In this document: piece after piece, positions 43,397 through 51,782 of the stretch
Layout of the letters: every line of letters starts with the position of its first letter
Numbering within the stretch: the stretch's first letter is position 1
Assembly (NCBI RefSeq): GCF_010728725.1
Contig: NZ_AP022606.1
Location: 620,001-684,000 of the forward strand
DNA length: 64,000 nucleotides
DNA from: Mycobacterium branderi
GTDB lineage: Bacteria; Actinomycetota; Actinomycetes; Mycobacteriales; Mycobacteriaceae
Direction: 5' to 3'
The notes under the pieces: model-generated
Seen by the model: the letters and a program-made list of their open reading frames with translations, nothing else
What the model was told of the DNA's origin: nothing
The model's database searches: none
Position numbers and translations under genes: made by a program

Positions 43397-45069
43397 GTCA
43401 ACCGGTTTCGCCACCGCGCAAAGCGACTCGTCGGAACCTGCATGGCAGCCATGACCGCGCTCATCGGCGATGCCACCGATTTCGCACGCGTCGCGGGCCC
43501 AGCAACGGGCGGACCGTCACCTTCCCACCACGTCGGCTCCAACAGCGCCGACGTCACCGGAAGAGCCTTCTCGACGCTTCGCCGTCCCCATCGGCTCGCT
43601 CGGTCGATGGCCGCGACGGAGGGCGCCAGATTCGCCGGCGACAGGGTCGGCCCGAAACGGACCAGATGGTCGGCGTAGGGCAGGTTGCGCATCATCTGCA
43701 ACTGGACCGCCTGGGTGATCGGCACCAGCCACAGGTGCCGCGGATCCCATTGCGGGTGAAAGCAATCGAACGCCAGATAGCACGCGTTACGGGTGCCCAG
43801 CCGGCCGTCGCGGATGCGCTTCCACGCCAGTTCGATCGGCACGTTGCTCGCCGTCCCACCGTCGACGAGGGCCGCGACGTCCTTTTCTTCGCAGAGCTCG
43901 TCGAGCAGAGGGATCATCCGCGGGTCGCTCGTTTCGTGGTGCAGCACACCGGGAATGGCCGCCGAGAAGGACGCCGCGTCGACGACGTCGAAGTCGCGGG
44001 CCGGGTCGTCGCCGCCGATGACGATCGGCTTGACCACCCGCAAGTCGATGAACGCGGCCACTTGCCACATCCGCGCGCCAACCTGCGCACCGATGCCGAT
44101 CGGACGGAACGGCATCGCCCGCAACTGCAGCGCCGCCACTTCGGGACGGCGGAACCGCGACGGCAGCGCGGAATACGGCTGCTTGCGCACACCGGCGACC
44201 ACGACGTCGAACGGAATTGCCAAGTCGGACATGCGCATTCGCTGGCCGTCCTCGCGGCTGAGCATGGCGCCGGCGAACCGGTCGAAGCGCAGCGCGAACA
44301 TGCCGGCCAACCCGTGGCGGCGGCGCAGCCGCTCGGGCCCGAGGATGGCCCGATACGACACCGTTTTCGCCCAGGCGATGTACTCCTCGATCGGCACCGG
44401 CAGGGCCCGGCTGACGAGGCTGCCCAGGATCGACCCGATCGACGAGCCGATCATGTAGTCGGGCACGTGGCCGGCCTCCAGCAGCCGCTGCATGCCGCCG
44501 ATGTAGACGAAACCCGCTCCCCCGCCGCCGCCGAGGACCGTGACCAGCTTCTTGTACCCGACCTCGGCGTCCAGTTCGGCGGCGGAGAAGTCGCTGCCGT
44601 GGCGCTCGAGAAGCACACAGCGCTGGTCGTCCTGGTCCGGCGCCAGAACCGCCAAAGCCTCTCGTGCCGCGGTCAGCGCCGTGACCGGATCCGGCTCCTC
44701 GCGCAGCGGCCCGAACAGGGTGTCGGCGACGCGGGAGCGCCACGGCGCGATTTCGGCGCCGACCGAGATGTCGCCGCGCCCGCGGCTTCCACCCGGCCCC
44801 GCGGCGCCCGGTTCGAAGTCGGCGAGCCGGGCGAAGTTGAGGATGTAGCGCAGCCGGCGCAGCTGCTCGGCGCTCAGCACGTCGGGGTTGGCGAGGTGGT
44901 GGCGGACGAGCCGGTTTTCCATCTTCTGCAGCAGCAGGGCCGGTTCGGCGGGCGGTAGCTCGGCCGTATCGGAGTCGACGGCCTCGTCCTCGATCTCCTC
45001 GACGGCCTCGAGCGCGGCCTCGCGGCGGCCGAGTCGGCCGAGCACCGCGTCGGCGAACGGGATCTGCAT
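43393..45069 (-). CDS. Large patatin-like phospholipase
   Basis: A 558-residue protein. A helical N-terminal region of about 170 residues precedes the patatin domain: GGGGGAGFVYIGGM (180-193), IGSSIGS with nucleophile Ser210, and ALVDGGTASNVP with the Asp. The long N-terminus resembles the regulatory part of other mycobacterial patatins. It probably hydrolyses phospholipids. ATG start at 45069, 5 bp downstream of the vapC stop on the same strand. Confidence 0.85.
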   Translation of the reverse strand: MQIPFADAVLGRLGRREAALEAVEEIEDEAVDSDTAELPPAEPALLLQKMENRLVRHHLANPDVLSAEQLRRLRYILNFARLADFEPGAAGPGGSRGRGDISVGAEIAPWRSRVADTLFGPLREEPDPVTALTAAREALAVLAPDQDDQRCVLLERHGSDFSAAELDAEVGYKKLVTVLGGGGGAGFVYIGGMQRLLEAGHVPDYMIGSSIGSILGSLVSRALPVPIEEYIAWAKTVSYRAILGPERLRRRHGLAGMFALRFDRFAGAMLSREDGQRMRMSDLAIPFDVVVAGVRKQPYSALPSRFRRPEVAALQLRAMPFRPIGIGAQVGARMWQVAAFIDLRVVKPIVIGGDDPARDFDVVDAASFSAAIPGVLHHETSDPRMIPLLDELCEEKDVAALVDGGTASNVPIELAWKRIRDGRLGTRNACYLAFDCFHPQWDPRHLWLVPITQAVQLQMMRNLPYADHLVRFGPTLSPANLAPSVAAIDRASRWGRRSVEKALPVTSALLEPTWWEGDGPPVAGPATRAKSVASPMSAVMAAMQVPTSRFARWRNRLT

Positions 45070-45074
45070 GAGGA

Positions 45075-45479
45075 TCAGTCTCGTCGCCGGGTCGAAGTTG
45101 CTCCAGGCTGGCGAACGTCGACCAGATCACCGATGATCTGAAAGTCGCCGGTGTTGTGGGTGAGCAGCGGCACGCCGTAAATGTTTGCGGTCGCAGCGAT
45201 TACGAGATCGATTGAGCGACGCCGCGGCTGGCCGCCCCGGTTGCTGACGGCTGCCGACAACCGACCCCACTCTCGAGCGATCTCGACCGTGATCGGAAAC
45301 GGGTCAAACGCGGATTCGATTGCACCTAGCCGTTGGGTTCGAACCGCCCGTTCGTCGTCGTCGCCGGCGACGAGGACACCGAAGTGGAGTTCGGCTATCG
45401 AGGCGACGCTGATCGCGGCTTCGACGTGCGAAGGCGGTTCCTCTCCGATAAGCACGGAGGTGTCAAGGATTGCGCGCAT
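45075..45479 (-). CDS. vapC: VapC-type PIN-domain toxin
   Basis: A 134-residue PIN protein: MRAILDTSVLIGEE (Asp6), SIAELHFGV (Glu), SIDLVIAATA (Asp) and LLTHNTGDFQ (Asp). It follows the antitoxin after 3 bp and is followed closely by the patatin gene. Confidence 0.9.
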   Translation of the reverse strand: MRAILDTSVLIGEEPPSHVEAAISVASIAELHFGVLVAGDDDERAVRTQRLGAIESAFDPFPITVEIAREWGRLSAAVSNRGGQPRRRSIDLVIAATANIYGVPLLTHNTGDFQIIGDLVDVRQPGATSTRRRD

Positions 45480-45482
45480 CTG

Positions 45483-45725
45483 CTACTTGAACGGGTCGGC
45501 AATCGAAGCGGGAAACCGTTCAAGGTCTGCGCCAAGCGTTTTCGGGGCGGGACCGCGCCAGACCGCGCGCAATGCAGGCCCGCTGACCCATCGCCTCGGC
45601 GTGGCCGGGCCAAGCTGCGCAACCGGCCGGCCTGCAACGGTGACGGTGATCTCTTCGCCTGCTTCCGCTCGACGCAGCACCTCGCCGACGTTATTGCGAA
45701 GTTCCTTCTGGGGAATGGTCGCCAT
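45483..45725 (-). CDS. vapB: VapB-type antitoxin (Phd/YefM fold)
   Basis: An 80-residue protein. ATIPQKELRNNVGEVLRRAE and AGEEITVTVAGRPVAQLGP are the Phd-type DNA-binding fold. The C-terminal GADLERFPASIADPFK binds the toxin. A perfect palindrome lies upstream. Confidence 0.88.
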   Translation of the reverse strand: MATIPQKELRNNVGEVLRRAEAGEEITVTVAGRPVAQLGPATPRRWVSGPALRAVWRGPAPKTLGADLERFPASIADPFK

Positions 45726-45732
45726 AGGACAA

Positions 45733-45752
45733 TGGTAGCAGAACTGCTACCA
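45733..45752. promoter_or_regulatory. Perfect palindrome upstream of vapB (probable operator)
   Basis: TGGTAGCAG-AA-CTGCTACCA has perfect 9-bp arms and only two central bases. It lies 8 bp before the vapB start and 35 bp before the divergent FIST gene, so it may repress both promoters. Confidence 0.7.
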
Positions 45753-45786
45753 GAGCGTGCTGGCGCCGACGGCGCATCATGGAAGG

Positions 45787-46938
45787 GTGCGCATTGGAGT
45801 CGGAGTTTCCACCGCGCCCGACGCACGGGAGGCCGCGGCGCAGGCGGCAGCGCATGCACGCGACGAGCTCGCGGGTGAGGCGCCGTCCCTGGCCGTGCTG
45901 TTCGGATCGCGGGCACACACCGACCAGGCTGTCGACGTACTCAAGGCGGTGCAGGAGATGGTCGAGGCGCCCGCGCTGATCGGGTGCATCGCGCAGGCGG
46001 TCATTGCGGGCCGTCGGGAGATGGAGCGTGAGACTGCGGTGGCGGTGTGGCTGGCGTCCGGCCTGGCCGCCGAGACATTCCAGATGGACTTCATCCGCAC
46101 CGAGACGGGTGCGCTGATCACCGGCTACCAGTTCGACCGCACGGCGCACGATCTGCACCTGCTGCTGCCGGACCCGTACACGTTTCCCGCCGACCTGCTC
46201 GTCGATCACCTGAACGCCGATTTGCCGGGAACGACGGTCGTGGGCGGCTTGGTGAGCGGGGCGCGGCGGCGAGGCGATACCCGGATGTTCCGCGACCACG
46301 AGGTGCTGTCCTCCGGGCTTGTCGGCGTGCGACTGCCGGGCGTGCAGTGTGTGCCGATCGTGTCGCAGGGCTGCCGGCCGATCGGCTTCCCCTACATCGT
46401 CACCGGCGCCGACGGCACGGTCATCACCGAACTGGGCGGCCAACCGCCGCTGGTGCGGCTGCAGGAGATCGTCGCAGGGATGTCGGCCGACGAGCAGGAG
46501 CTGGTCAGCCGCGGCGTGCAGGTCGGGATCGTGGTCGACGAGCACCTGGCGGCTCCGGCCCAGGGGGACTTCATCATTCGCGGCTTGCTCGGTGCTGATC
46601 CCTCGACCGGGGCGATCCAGGTCGGCGAGGTTGTGGAGGTCGGCGCGACGGTGCAGTTCCAGGTCCGCGACGCGGCGGGCGCTTCGACGGACCTGCGGGC
46701 TTCCGTGGAGCGGGCTGCGGCGGAGCTGCCGGGTCGTCCGGTGGGCGCGCTGTTGTTCACGTGTAATGCACGGGGGCGGCGGATGTTTGGGGTCGCCGAC
46801 CATGATGCGTCGACGATCTCCGACTTGCTGGGCGGGATTCCGCTGGCGGGATTCTTCGCCGCCGGGGAGATCGGCCCGATCGCGGGCCGCAATGCGCTGC
46901 ACGGGTTTACCGCGTCGATGGCGCTGTTCGTCGAATGA
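45787..46938 (+). CDS. FIST domain protein
   Basis: A 383-residue protein starting at GTG 45787. The FIST N domain (about 1-200: [35 protein letters not shown]) and the FIST C domain (about 210-375: [31 protein letters not shown] and [18 protein letters not shown]) are clear. FIST domains are thought to sense small ligands such as amino acids. There is no signal peptide or effector domain, so it is a stand-alone cytoplasmic sensor. Confidence 0.88.
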   Translation: MRIGVGVSTAPDAREAAAQAAAHARDELAGEAPSLAVLFGSRAHTDQAVDVLKAVQEMVEAPALIGCIAQAVIAGRREMERETAVAVWLASGLAAETFQMDFIRTETGALITGYQFDRTAHDLHLLLPDPYTFPADLLVDHLNADLPGTTVVGGLVSGARRRGDTRMFRDHEVLSSGLVGVRLPGVQCVPIVSQGCRPIGFPYIVTGADGTVITELGGQPPLVRLQEIVAGMSADEQELVSRGVQVGIVVDEHLAAPAQGDFIIRGLLGADPSTGAIQVGEVVEVGATVQFQVRDAAGASTDLRASVERAAAELPGRPVGALLFTCNARGRRMFGVADHDASTISDLLGGIPLAGFFAAGEIGPIAGRNALHGFTASMALFVE

Positions 46939-47096
46939 GCGGTGGTCAATGGCCTGGCCAACCTGGTGCTGGCGTGGGCTCGCTTGTAACGGCGACGGAG
47001 CGGTGTAGTGTCAGCGCCGTCGATTGTCGACCGACTTGTGGAAAACATGCCTTCTCGTCATACAAAGGCTGATCAGCCCAATTAGAATCTAGATCA

Positions 47097-47390
47097 ATGA
47101 GTCAGGCTGTTGCTGAACCGCCACATCTGCCGCCGGCGACCGAGGTGCAGGTGCGGTCGCATGCTGCCCAGCTACGAGAATTGGGGGGGAGATATGGCGT
47201 CACTGAACTGGCGTTCGCATCCGCAGGCAGACTGATCGGACGGATCGACAATGACCGTGATCTCTTCGACATGTTCGAGTTGCAAAGGGCCGCAACGGAC
47301 TTGGTTGGCGGCGAGATCGTTTTGTTTTCTGCCGACGCTCTTGCGAACGAAAACGTGAGTCCAGACCTGCAGTCTGCCGCGCGTATGTGA
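47097..47390 (+). CDS. Degenerate MNT-type nucleotidyltransferase-like antitoxin
   Basis: A 97-residue protein, ATG 47097, with an ASAGRLIGRIDNDRDLFDMF core that follows the layout of MNT antitoxin proteins (phosphate-loop-like, then ERD, then a small helix), but lacks the GSx10DxD signature, so it is probably catalytically inactive. Its stop overlaps the next GTG by 4 bp, the usual coupling of an MNT-HEPN toxin-antitoxin pair. Confidence 0.5.
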   Translation: MSQAVAEPPHLPPATEVQVRSHAAQLRELGGRYGVTELAFASAGRLIGRIDNDRDLFDMFELQRAATDLVGGEIVLFSADALANENVSPDLQSAARM

Positions 47391-47743
47391 ACGCCGACCA
47401 CCGGCCAGATCTCCATGCGTTACTCGAGCTCGATGCTCTTCTAACGGAGATCGTTTCGCTTCGTGACGCGGGCGACTCGGCCCGCTATTCCGCCGAAGCT
47501 CACTATCGATGAGTGCTGCACCGCTTGTGGAGTGCCGTCGGTAACGAAGCGCTGGCCTGCGCCATCGCAACCAAGAGGTCCATCAGAGCCAATCGGCTCT
47601 GGGCGAACCTGTACGACCTGCGCAACCATCTTGCGCACTCGCGGCTTCCCGACATCGACGAAGGAATTGTCCAACGATTCACATGGGCTCGCGCTGACTC
47701 ATTGCGTTCGACGATCGGAGAGATGCTGCGGCTCATGCAGTAG
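47387..47743 (+). pseudogene. HEPN toxin gene interrupted by an in-frame TGA
   Basis: From GTG 47387 the frame reads VNADHRPDLHALLELDALL and so on for 41 codons to a TGA at 47510-47512, then continues in the same frame from GTG 47513 to 47743. The second part includes SIRANRLWANLYDLRNHLAHSRL, with the HEPN RX4H motif RNHLAH. One TGG-to-TGA change would explain it. Either the toxin is dead, or a shorter product restarts at 47513. Together with the preceding gene it forms a degenerate MNT/HEPN module. Confidence 0.65.
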
Positions 47744-47834
47744 CCGCTGAGTAGTGGACGGTCGGCTGCTTATCCCCACTCCATCGAGACCCACGTGATC
47801 GGCCGCACCACTTCGCGTTGGAATCGACAAGGGA

Positions 47835-49562
47835 TTAGTGCTTCTTGATCGCGTCCCGCACGCGTCCGCGCGCCCGGTCGAGTCGGGCGGCGGCCTCGGC
47901 CGCGTCGACGCCCGCGAGCAGCGCGACGATCGCGGTCTTGGCCTGACCTCCCGCGGCAGCGAGTGCCGCGGCCGCGGTCTTTTCGTCGACGCCGGCCGCG
48001 TCGCGAACGATGCGCACCGCCCGACGGCGCAGCTTCTCACTGGTCGGGCGGACGTCGACCATCCGCGGTCCGTAGGCCTTGCCGAGCGCGATCATCACGC
48101 TCGTCGAGAGCGCGTTGAGCACGACCTTCTGGGCGGTTCCCGCGGTCAGCCGGGTGGATCCGGCGAGAAGCTCAGGGCCCGTGAGTAATTCGATCACGAC
48201 ATCGGCCGACGCCTCGCTGCCCGGGTTGTTGACGATCGCGACGGTCAGCGCGCCCACCGCTCGTCCGTGCTCGAGCGCCCCGAGCACATACGGTGTGCGG
48301 CCTGACGCGGTGATCCCGACGAGTGCGTCGGCGGCGGTCAGGTTGGCGAGATCGGTTGGGTCAAAGGTGTCTTCGGCTCCCTCGATCGCCTGGGTCAGCG
48401 CCACCGGCCCGCCGGCGATCACGCCGCGTACGAGGTCGGTGTCGAACGTGGGGCCGCACTCGGCTGCGTCGAGCACGCCGAGGCGACCGGGCGTTCCGGC
48501 ACCGACGTAGATGAGGCGGCCGCCGCGTTCGAGCCGCGCGGCGATCGCCTCGGCTGCGGCCGCGATCTGCGGAACGGCCGCGGCCACCGCGTGGTGCGCC
48601 TCGCCCTCGGCGGCGACGAGCAGCGCGACGATTTCGGCGATGGGCCGTGCGTCGAGGTCGTGCAGGTCTGGCCTGACGGCCTCCGTGGCAAGCGCATCAA
48701 GCCCTTGCGAGGCAACGGTTTTGGCGGCCGCCTGCACGCGGATCACGTGCGGCTCGTGGATCGCACCGAGGCGCAGCGCACCGTCGAGTGCGTCGCCGTC
48801 GGCGGGGACCAGGTCGAGGTGCTTTCGCAGCGCCTCGAAGCGCGCCAGACCGCCGACCATCGCGACCGGGCCGTCGCCAGCCGCGCGGGCGGTTGCGGCG
48901 AGCGCCTCGGCGGCGGCGGCGACGATCCTCTGTGCTGCGGCGTCATCCTCGGCGGCGAGGACGTCGGGCGCGAAGGACGCGAGGGCGGCGGCGGCGGTGA
49001 GCTGCGTGGGCCAGGTGTGCGGGGCGCCGAAGCGGGCGCGGGCGGCGTCGAGCAGCGTGGTGGACGGGCCGCGGCCGTCGTGGGCGCGCAGTGCCGCGCG
49101 CAGCCCGGCGGCGCCGATCCAGGCGCCGCTGCCTTCGTCGCCCAGCCAGGGGCCCCAGCCGTCGGCGGTTCGCAACGCGCCGTCAGAGCCGATTGCGAGC
49201 GCGACGACGCCGGTGCCCACGATGAGCATGACGCCCGGCTTTCCGTTCAGCGCACCGGCGTGGGCGATGACGGCGTCGCTAGTCACCGCAACGTGTTTCG
49301 CAGGTAACGAGCCAAGCAGCACATTGGCCAATGCGCGGGCCGCGTCCGGTGCAGCCAGCGCCCCGGCGGCACCCACGATCACTTCGTCGACGGGGCCGAG
49401 TTCGCGCGTGGCGGCAAGGATCGCTGCTTCCGCGGCCCGTACGCCGCCGGGCGCCGCAAGCCCGGGCGCGCCCGCGCCCTTGGTCCGCTGGCCGCCTGCT
49501 GCGGCGCGGCAGGATGTCTTGCCGAGGTCGACGGCGAGGATCAAGGCACCCCTATTCGCCAC
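47835..49562 (-). CDS. murQ: Fusion of a BadF/MurK-type sugar kinase and N-acetylmuramic acid 6-phosphate etherase (MurQ)
   Basis: A 575-residue protein from GTG 49562 (TTG 49616 would add 18 residues). Residues about 5-270 are a BadF/N-acetylglucosamine-kinase-type domain: ALILAVDLGKTSCR, LIVGTGVVALA and GDEGSGAWIG. Residues about 285-575 are MurQ: YVGAGTPGRLGVLDAAECGPTF with the catalytic Glu, AIEGAEDTF with the second Glu and RLTAGTAQKVVLNALS. The kinase would phosphorylate MurNAc or anhydroMurNAc and the etherase remove lactate, giving GlcNAc-6P. This is a peptidoglycan-recycling fusion. No transporter is adjacent. Confidence 0.85.
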   Translation of the reverse strand: MANRGALILAVDLGKTSCRAAAGGQRTKGAGAPGLAAPGGVRAAEAAILAATRELGPVDEVIVGAAGALAAPDAARALANVLLGSLPAKHVAVTSDAVIAHAGALNGKPGVMLIVGTGVVALAIGSDGALRTADGWGPWLGDEGSGAWIGAAGLRAALRAHDGRGPSTTLLDAARARFGAPHTWPTQLTAAAALASFAPDVLAAEDDAAAQRIVAAAAEALAATARAAGDGPVAMVGGLARFEALRKHLDLVPADGDALDGALRLGAIHEPHVIRVQAAAKTVASQGLDALATEAVRPDLHDLDARPIAEIVALLVAAEGEAHHAVAAAVPQIAAAAEAIAARLERGGRLIYVGAGTPGRLGVLDAAECGPTFDTDLVRGVIAGGPVALTQAIEGAEDTFDPTDLANLTAADALVGITASGRTPYVLGALEHGRAVGALTVAIVNNPGSEASADVVIELLTGPELLAGSTRLTAGTAQKVVLNALSTSVMIALGKAYGPRMVDVRPTSEKLRRRAVRIVRDAAGVDEKTAAAALAAAGGQAKTAIVALLAGVDAAEAAARLDRARGRVRDAIKKH

Positions 49563-49629
49563 AGTTGTTCGCGGTAGCGGCGCGCGCCGTAATCTGCGCG
49601 CAGCCGGACTGTCCAACTAGCCTAAGACC

Positions 49630-51780
49630 GTGCTGGCCATACCGACCCTCAAGTTCAGCTACGGCAATCTGCTGCTTGCCCGCCTTCGCGAGCTTGGCTC
49701 GGCGAGTATCGAGGAGCTCCTCGGCGACGATCCGGGGCAGCTCTTCAAGTCCGAGGGACCGTTCGAGAATCCGGAGCGACGAGCTCGCGATTGCCTGCGT
49801 TTCGCACGGATGGTCGGTCTGGTGGTGGAGGACGAGCGCAAGTGGAACCTCACCGAGTCGGGCATCGCATACGCCGAAAATGTCGATCGAAGCAATCCTT
49901 GGATTGTTAATGACATCCAGGCTGAGGTCCTTCGTGCCCGGCTAGCCGGTGATGCTCCACTGGCTGAGGACGCTCGTATCGCTCTTCAAGTTGTTCGTGA
50001 CTTGCCCGCCGGCTTCTCTAACGACGACTTAGGGCGCGCGCTAGCTGAGCATGCGAACACCGGCCAGTGGCAAAAGGACCGGACCTTCGAATCCCAGGGC
50101 GCTCGCTACCGAGAACTTCTCATAGAGAGCAGGCTGATCGATAGGAACGGTGAAGTAACCGAGCAAGGGTTCACCTTCCTGGGTCGACAGGCTTCAGTCT
50201 GGTGGGTGAATCAGGGCGCCACGTACACGAAGGAGCGCGATGGGGGGTTCCTTTGGGCGCCGATGCTGAATAAGGCGGGCCGCCCGCAATATCACTGGGA
50301 CACAATGGATGAGGTCCGCGAAGGTGACGTTGTTCTGCATTACAGCGGTGGCTCGTTGCGAGCCGCAAGCCATGTAAAGGCAGCAGCTAGGCCAGCGCCG
50401 AATCCGCTCGACGACCAAGCCTGGGAGGATGCTGGCCGGCTGGTCGAGACGCAGTATCAGGAGCTGAATGAGCCTGTTGCACTCGGCGCCATCGACGAGG
50501 CTGCCCGCCGCAGGCAGGGTTCACCGTTCACAAGCACTGGATCTGTCCAGCAGGTCTATCTGGTCCGCCTGCAGGGAGAGTTCGTCCATGAACTGGCCCA
50601 GCGGTTCCCCGAGCTCGCGGCGCACCTGCCTTCGATCCCGGCCACTCCGCGTTCAAATTCAACATCGTCGGAGGCGCCGATGCCGGCAGAACTGTTTCGT
50701 GACTTTGCCGACGCGGTCGAAGCTTCAGGACTGCGCTTCCCAGCAGGCTCGAACCTCGTTCGATCGTTCGTGAGCAGTCTGCTTGCCAAACCCTTCGCGA
50801 TACTGACGGGACTCGCAGGGTCGGGCAAAACTCAGCTCGCGATGAGACTCGGTGAATGGTTCGGCACAGATGAACACGGCCGTCATCGACACGTCGTCGT
50901 ACCCGTGCGGCCTGACTGGACGGGCCCGGAATCCATCTTTGGTTACGAGGATGCGCTACGTACGTCGGCGTCCGGGGCGCCAGTGTGGTTCGTTCCCGAA
51001 GCGTTCGAGTTTGTTCTCCGCGCAGCGAACGACCCCGAACACCCGTACTTGCTGATCCTCGACGAGATGAACTTGGCCCACGTCGAGCGGTACTTCTCGG
51101 ACTTTCTGTCCGGCGTCGAATCGCGGCGTCCGGTCTTGCCGGATCTGGTCTTCGATCAGCGATCTCGTCAATGGGTCCTGCGCGACGTAGAAGCGCAGAG
51201 GCTGCCGTTGCCACGGAACCTGTTCGTAGTCGGCACAGTGAACGTGGACGAGACGACCTACATGTTCTCGCCAAAAGTTCTCGACAGGGCCTCCACCTTT
51301 GAATTTCGGGTGACCTCCGATGAACTCGACGGGGAGCTCCAGCGGCCCATTGCCGCGCAGGCCGCAGAGGACCAGCGAGTGCGTGCCTTCGCGTCGCTGG
51401 CGGAAAATGACGATTGGCAGCGCGAGCATCCTCATCCTGCTCGCGACGAGATTATGAGGACGCTTCGAGAAGCGCACACGATCTTGGCTGGCGCCAACCA
51501 AGAATTCGGGCACCGCACACTGTACGAGATCCTGCGTTTCTGCGCGTTCTTCGCGGCGACGGGAGACACCGATGTCGATACTGCGCTCGACCTCGCGATG
51601 ATGCAGAAGGTACTACCGAAGGTGCACGGATCGCGCCGGCGGATCGAACCTGTTCTCAACGCGCTCGATGCGCTAGCGGTAGGGACCGGCCCTTCCCCGC
51701 GACTACCAATCACGCATCACAAGATCGCCCGCATGATCGACTCCGTTCGCGCGAATCAGTTCGTCAGCTTCGCTGAGTAG
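49630..51780 (+). CDS. McrB-like AAA+ GTPase/ATPase with N-terminal winged-helix and EVE/PUA-like domain
   Basis: A 716-residue protein from GTG 49630. Residues 1-175 look like a winged-helix region (RARDCLRFARMVGLVVEDER; NLTESGIAYAENV). Residues about 187-330, with VWWVNQGATYTKERDGGFLWAP and DEVREGDVVLHYSGG, resemble an EVE/PUA-like modified-base-binding domain. The AAA+ domain follows: Walker A GLAGSGKT (394-401), LILDEMN (Walker B, 476-481), GTVNVDE (535-541) in the McrB NxxD position and LDRA Arg finger. It would translocate or recruit the nuclease encoded by the next gene (2-bp gap). This is a type IV restriction-type system against modified DNA. Confidence 0.85.
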   Translation: MLAIPTLKFSYGNLLLARLRELGSASIEELLGDDPGQLFKSEGPFENPERRARDCLRFARMVGLVVEDERKWNLTESGIAYAENVDRSNPWIVNDIQAEVLRARLAGDAPLAEDARIALQVVRDLPAGFSNDDLGRALAEHANTGQWQKDRTFESQGARYRELLIESRLIDRNGEVTEQGFTFLGRQASVWWVNQGATYTKERDGGFLWAPMLNKAGRPQYHWDTMDEVREGDVVLHYSGGSLRAASHVKAAARPAPNPLDDQAWEDAGRLVETQYQELNEPVALGAIDEAARRRQGSPFTSTGSVQQVYLVRLQGEFVHELAQRFPELAAHLPSIPATPRSNSTSSEAPMPAELFRDFADAVEASGLRFPAGSNLVRSFVSSLLAKPFAILTGLAGSGKTQLAMRLGEWFGTDEHGRHRHVVVPVRPDWTGPESIFGYEDALRTSASGAPVWFVPEAFEFVLRAANDPEHPYLLILDEMNLAHVERYFSDFLSGVESRRPVLPDLVFDQRSRQWVLRDVEAQRLPLPRNLFVVGTVNVDETTYMFSPKVLDRASTFEFRVTSDELDGELQRPIAAQAAEDQRVRAFASLAENDDWQREHPHPARDEIMRTLREAHTILAGANQEFGHRTLYEILRFCAFFAATGDTDVDTALDLAMMQKVLPKVHGSRRRIEPVLNALDALAVGTGPSPRLPITHHKIARMIDSVRANQFVSFAE

Positions 51781-51782
51781 CC

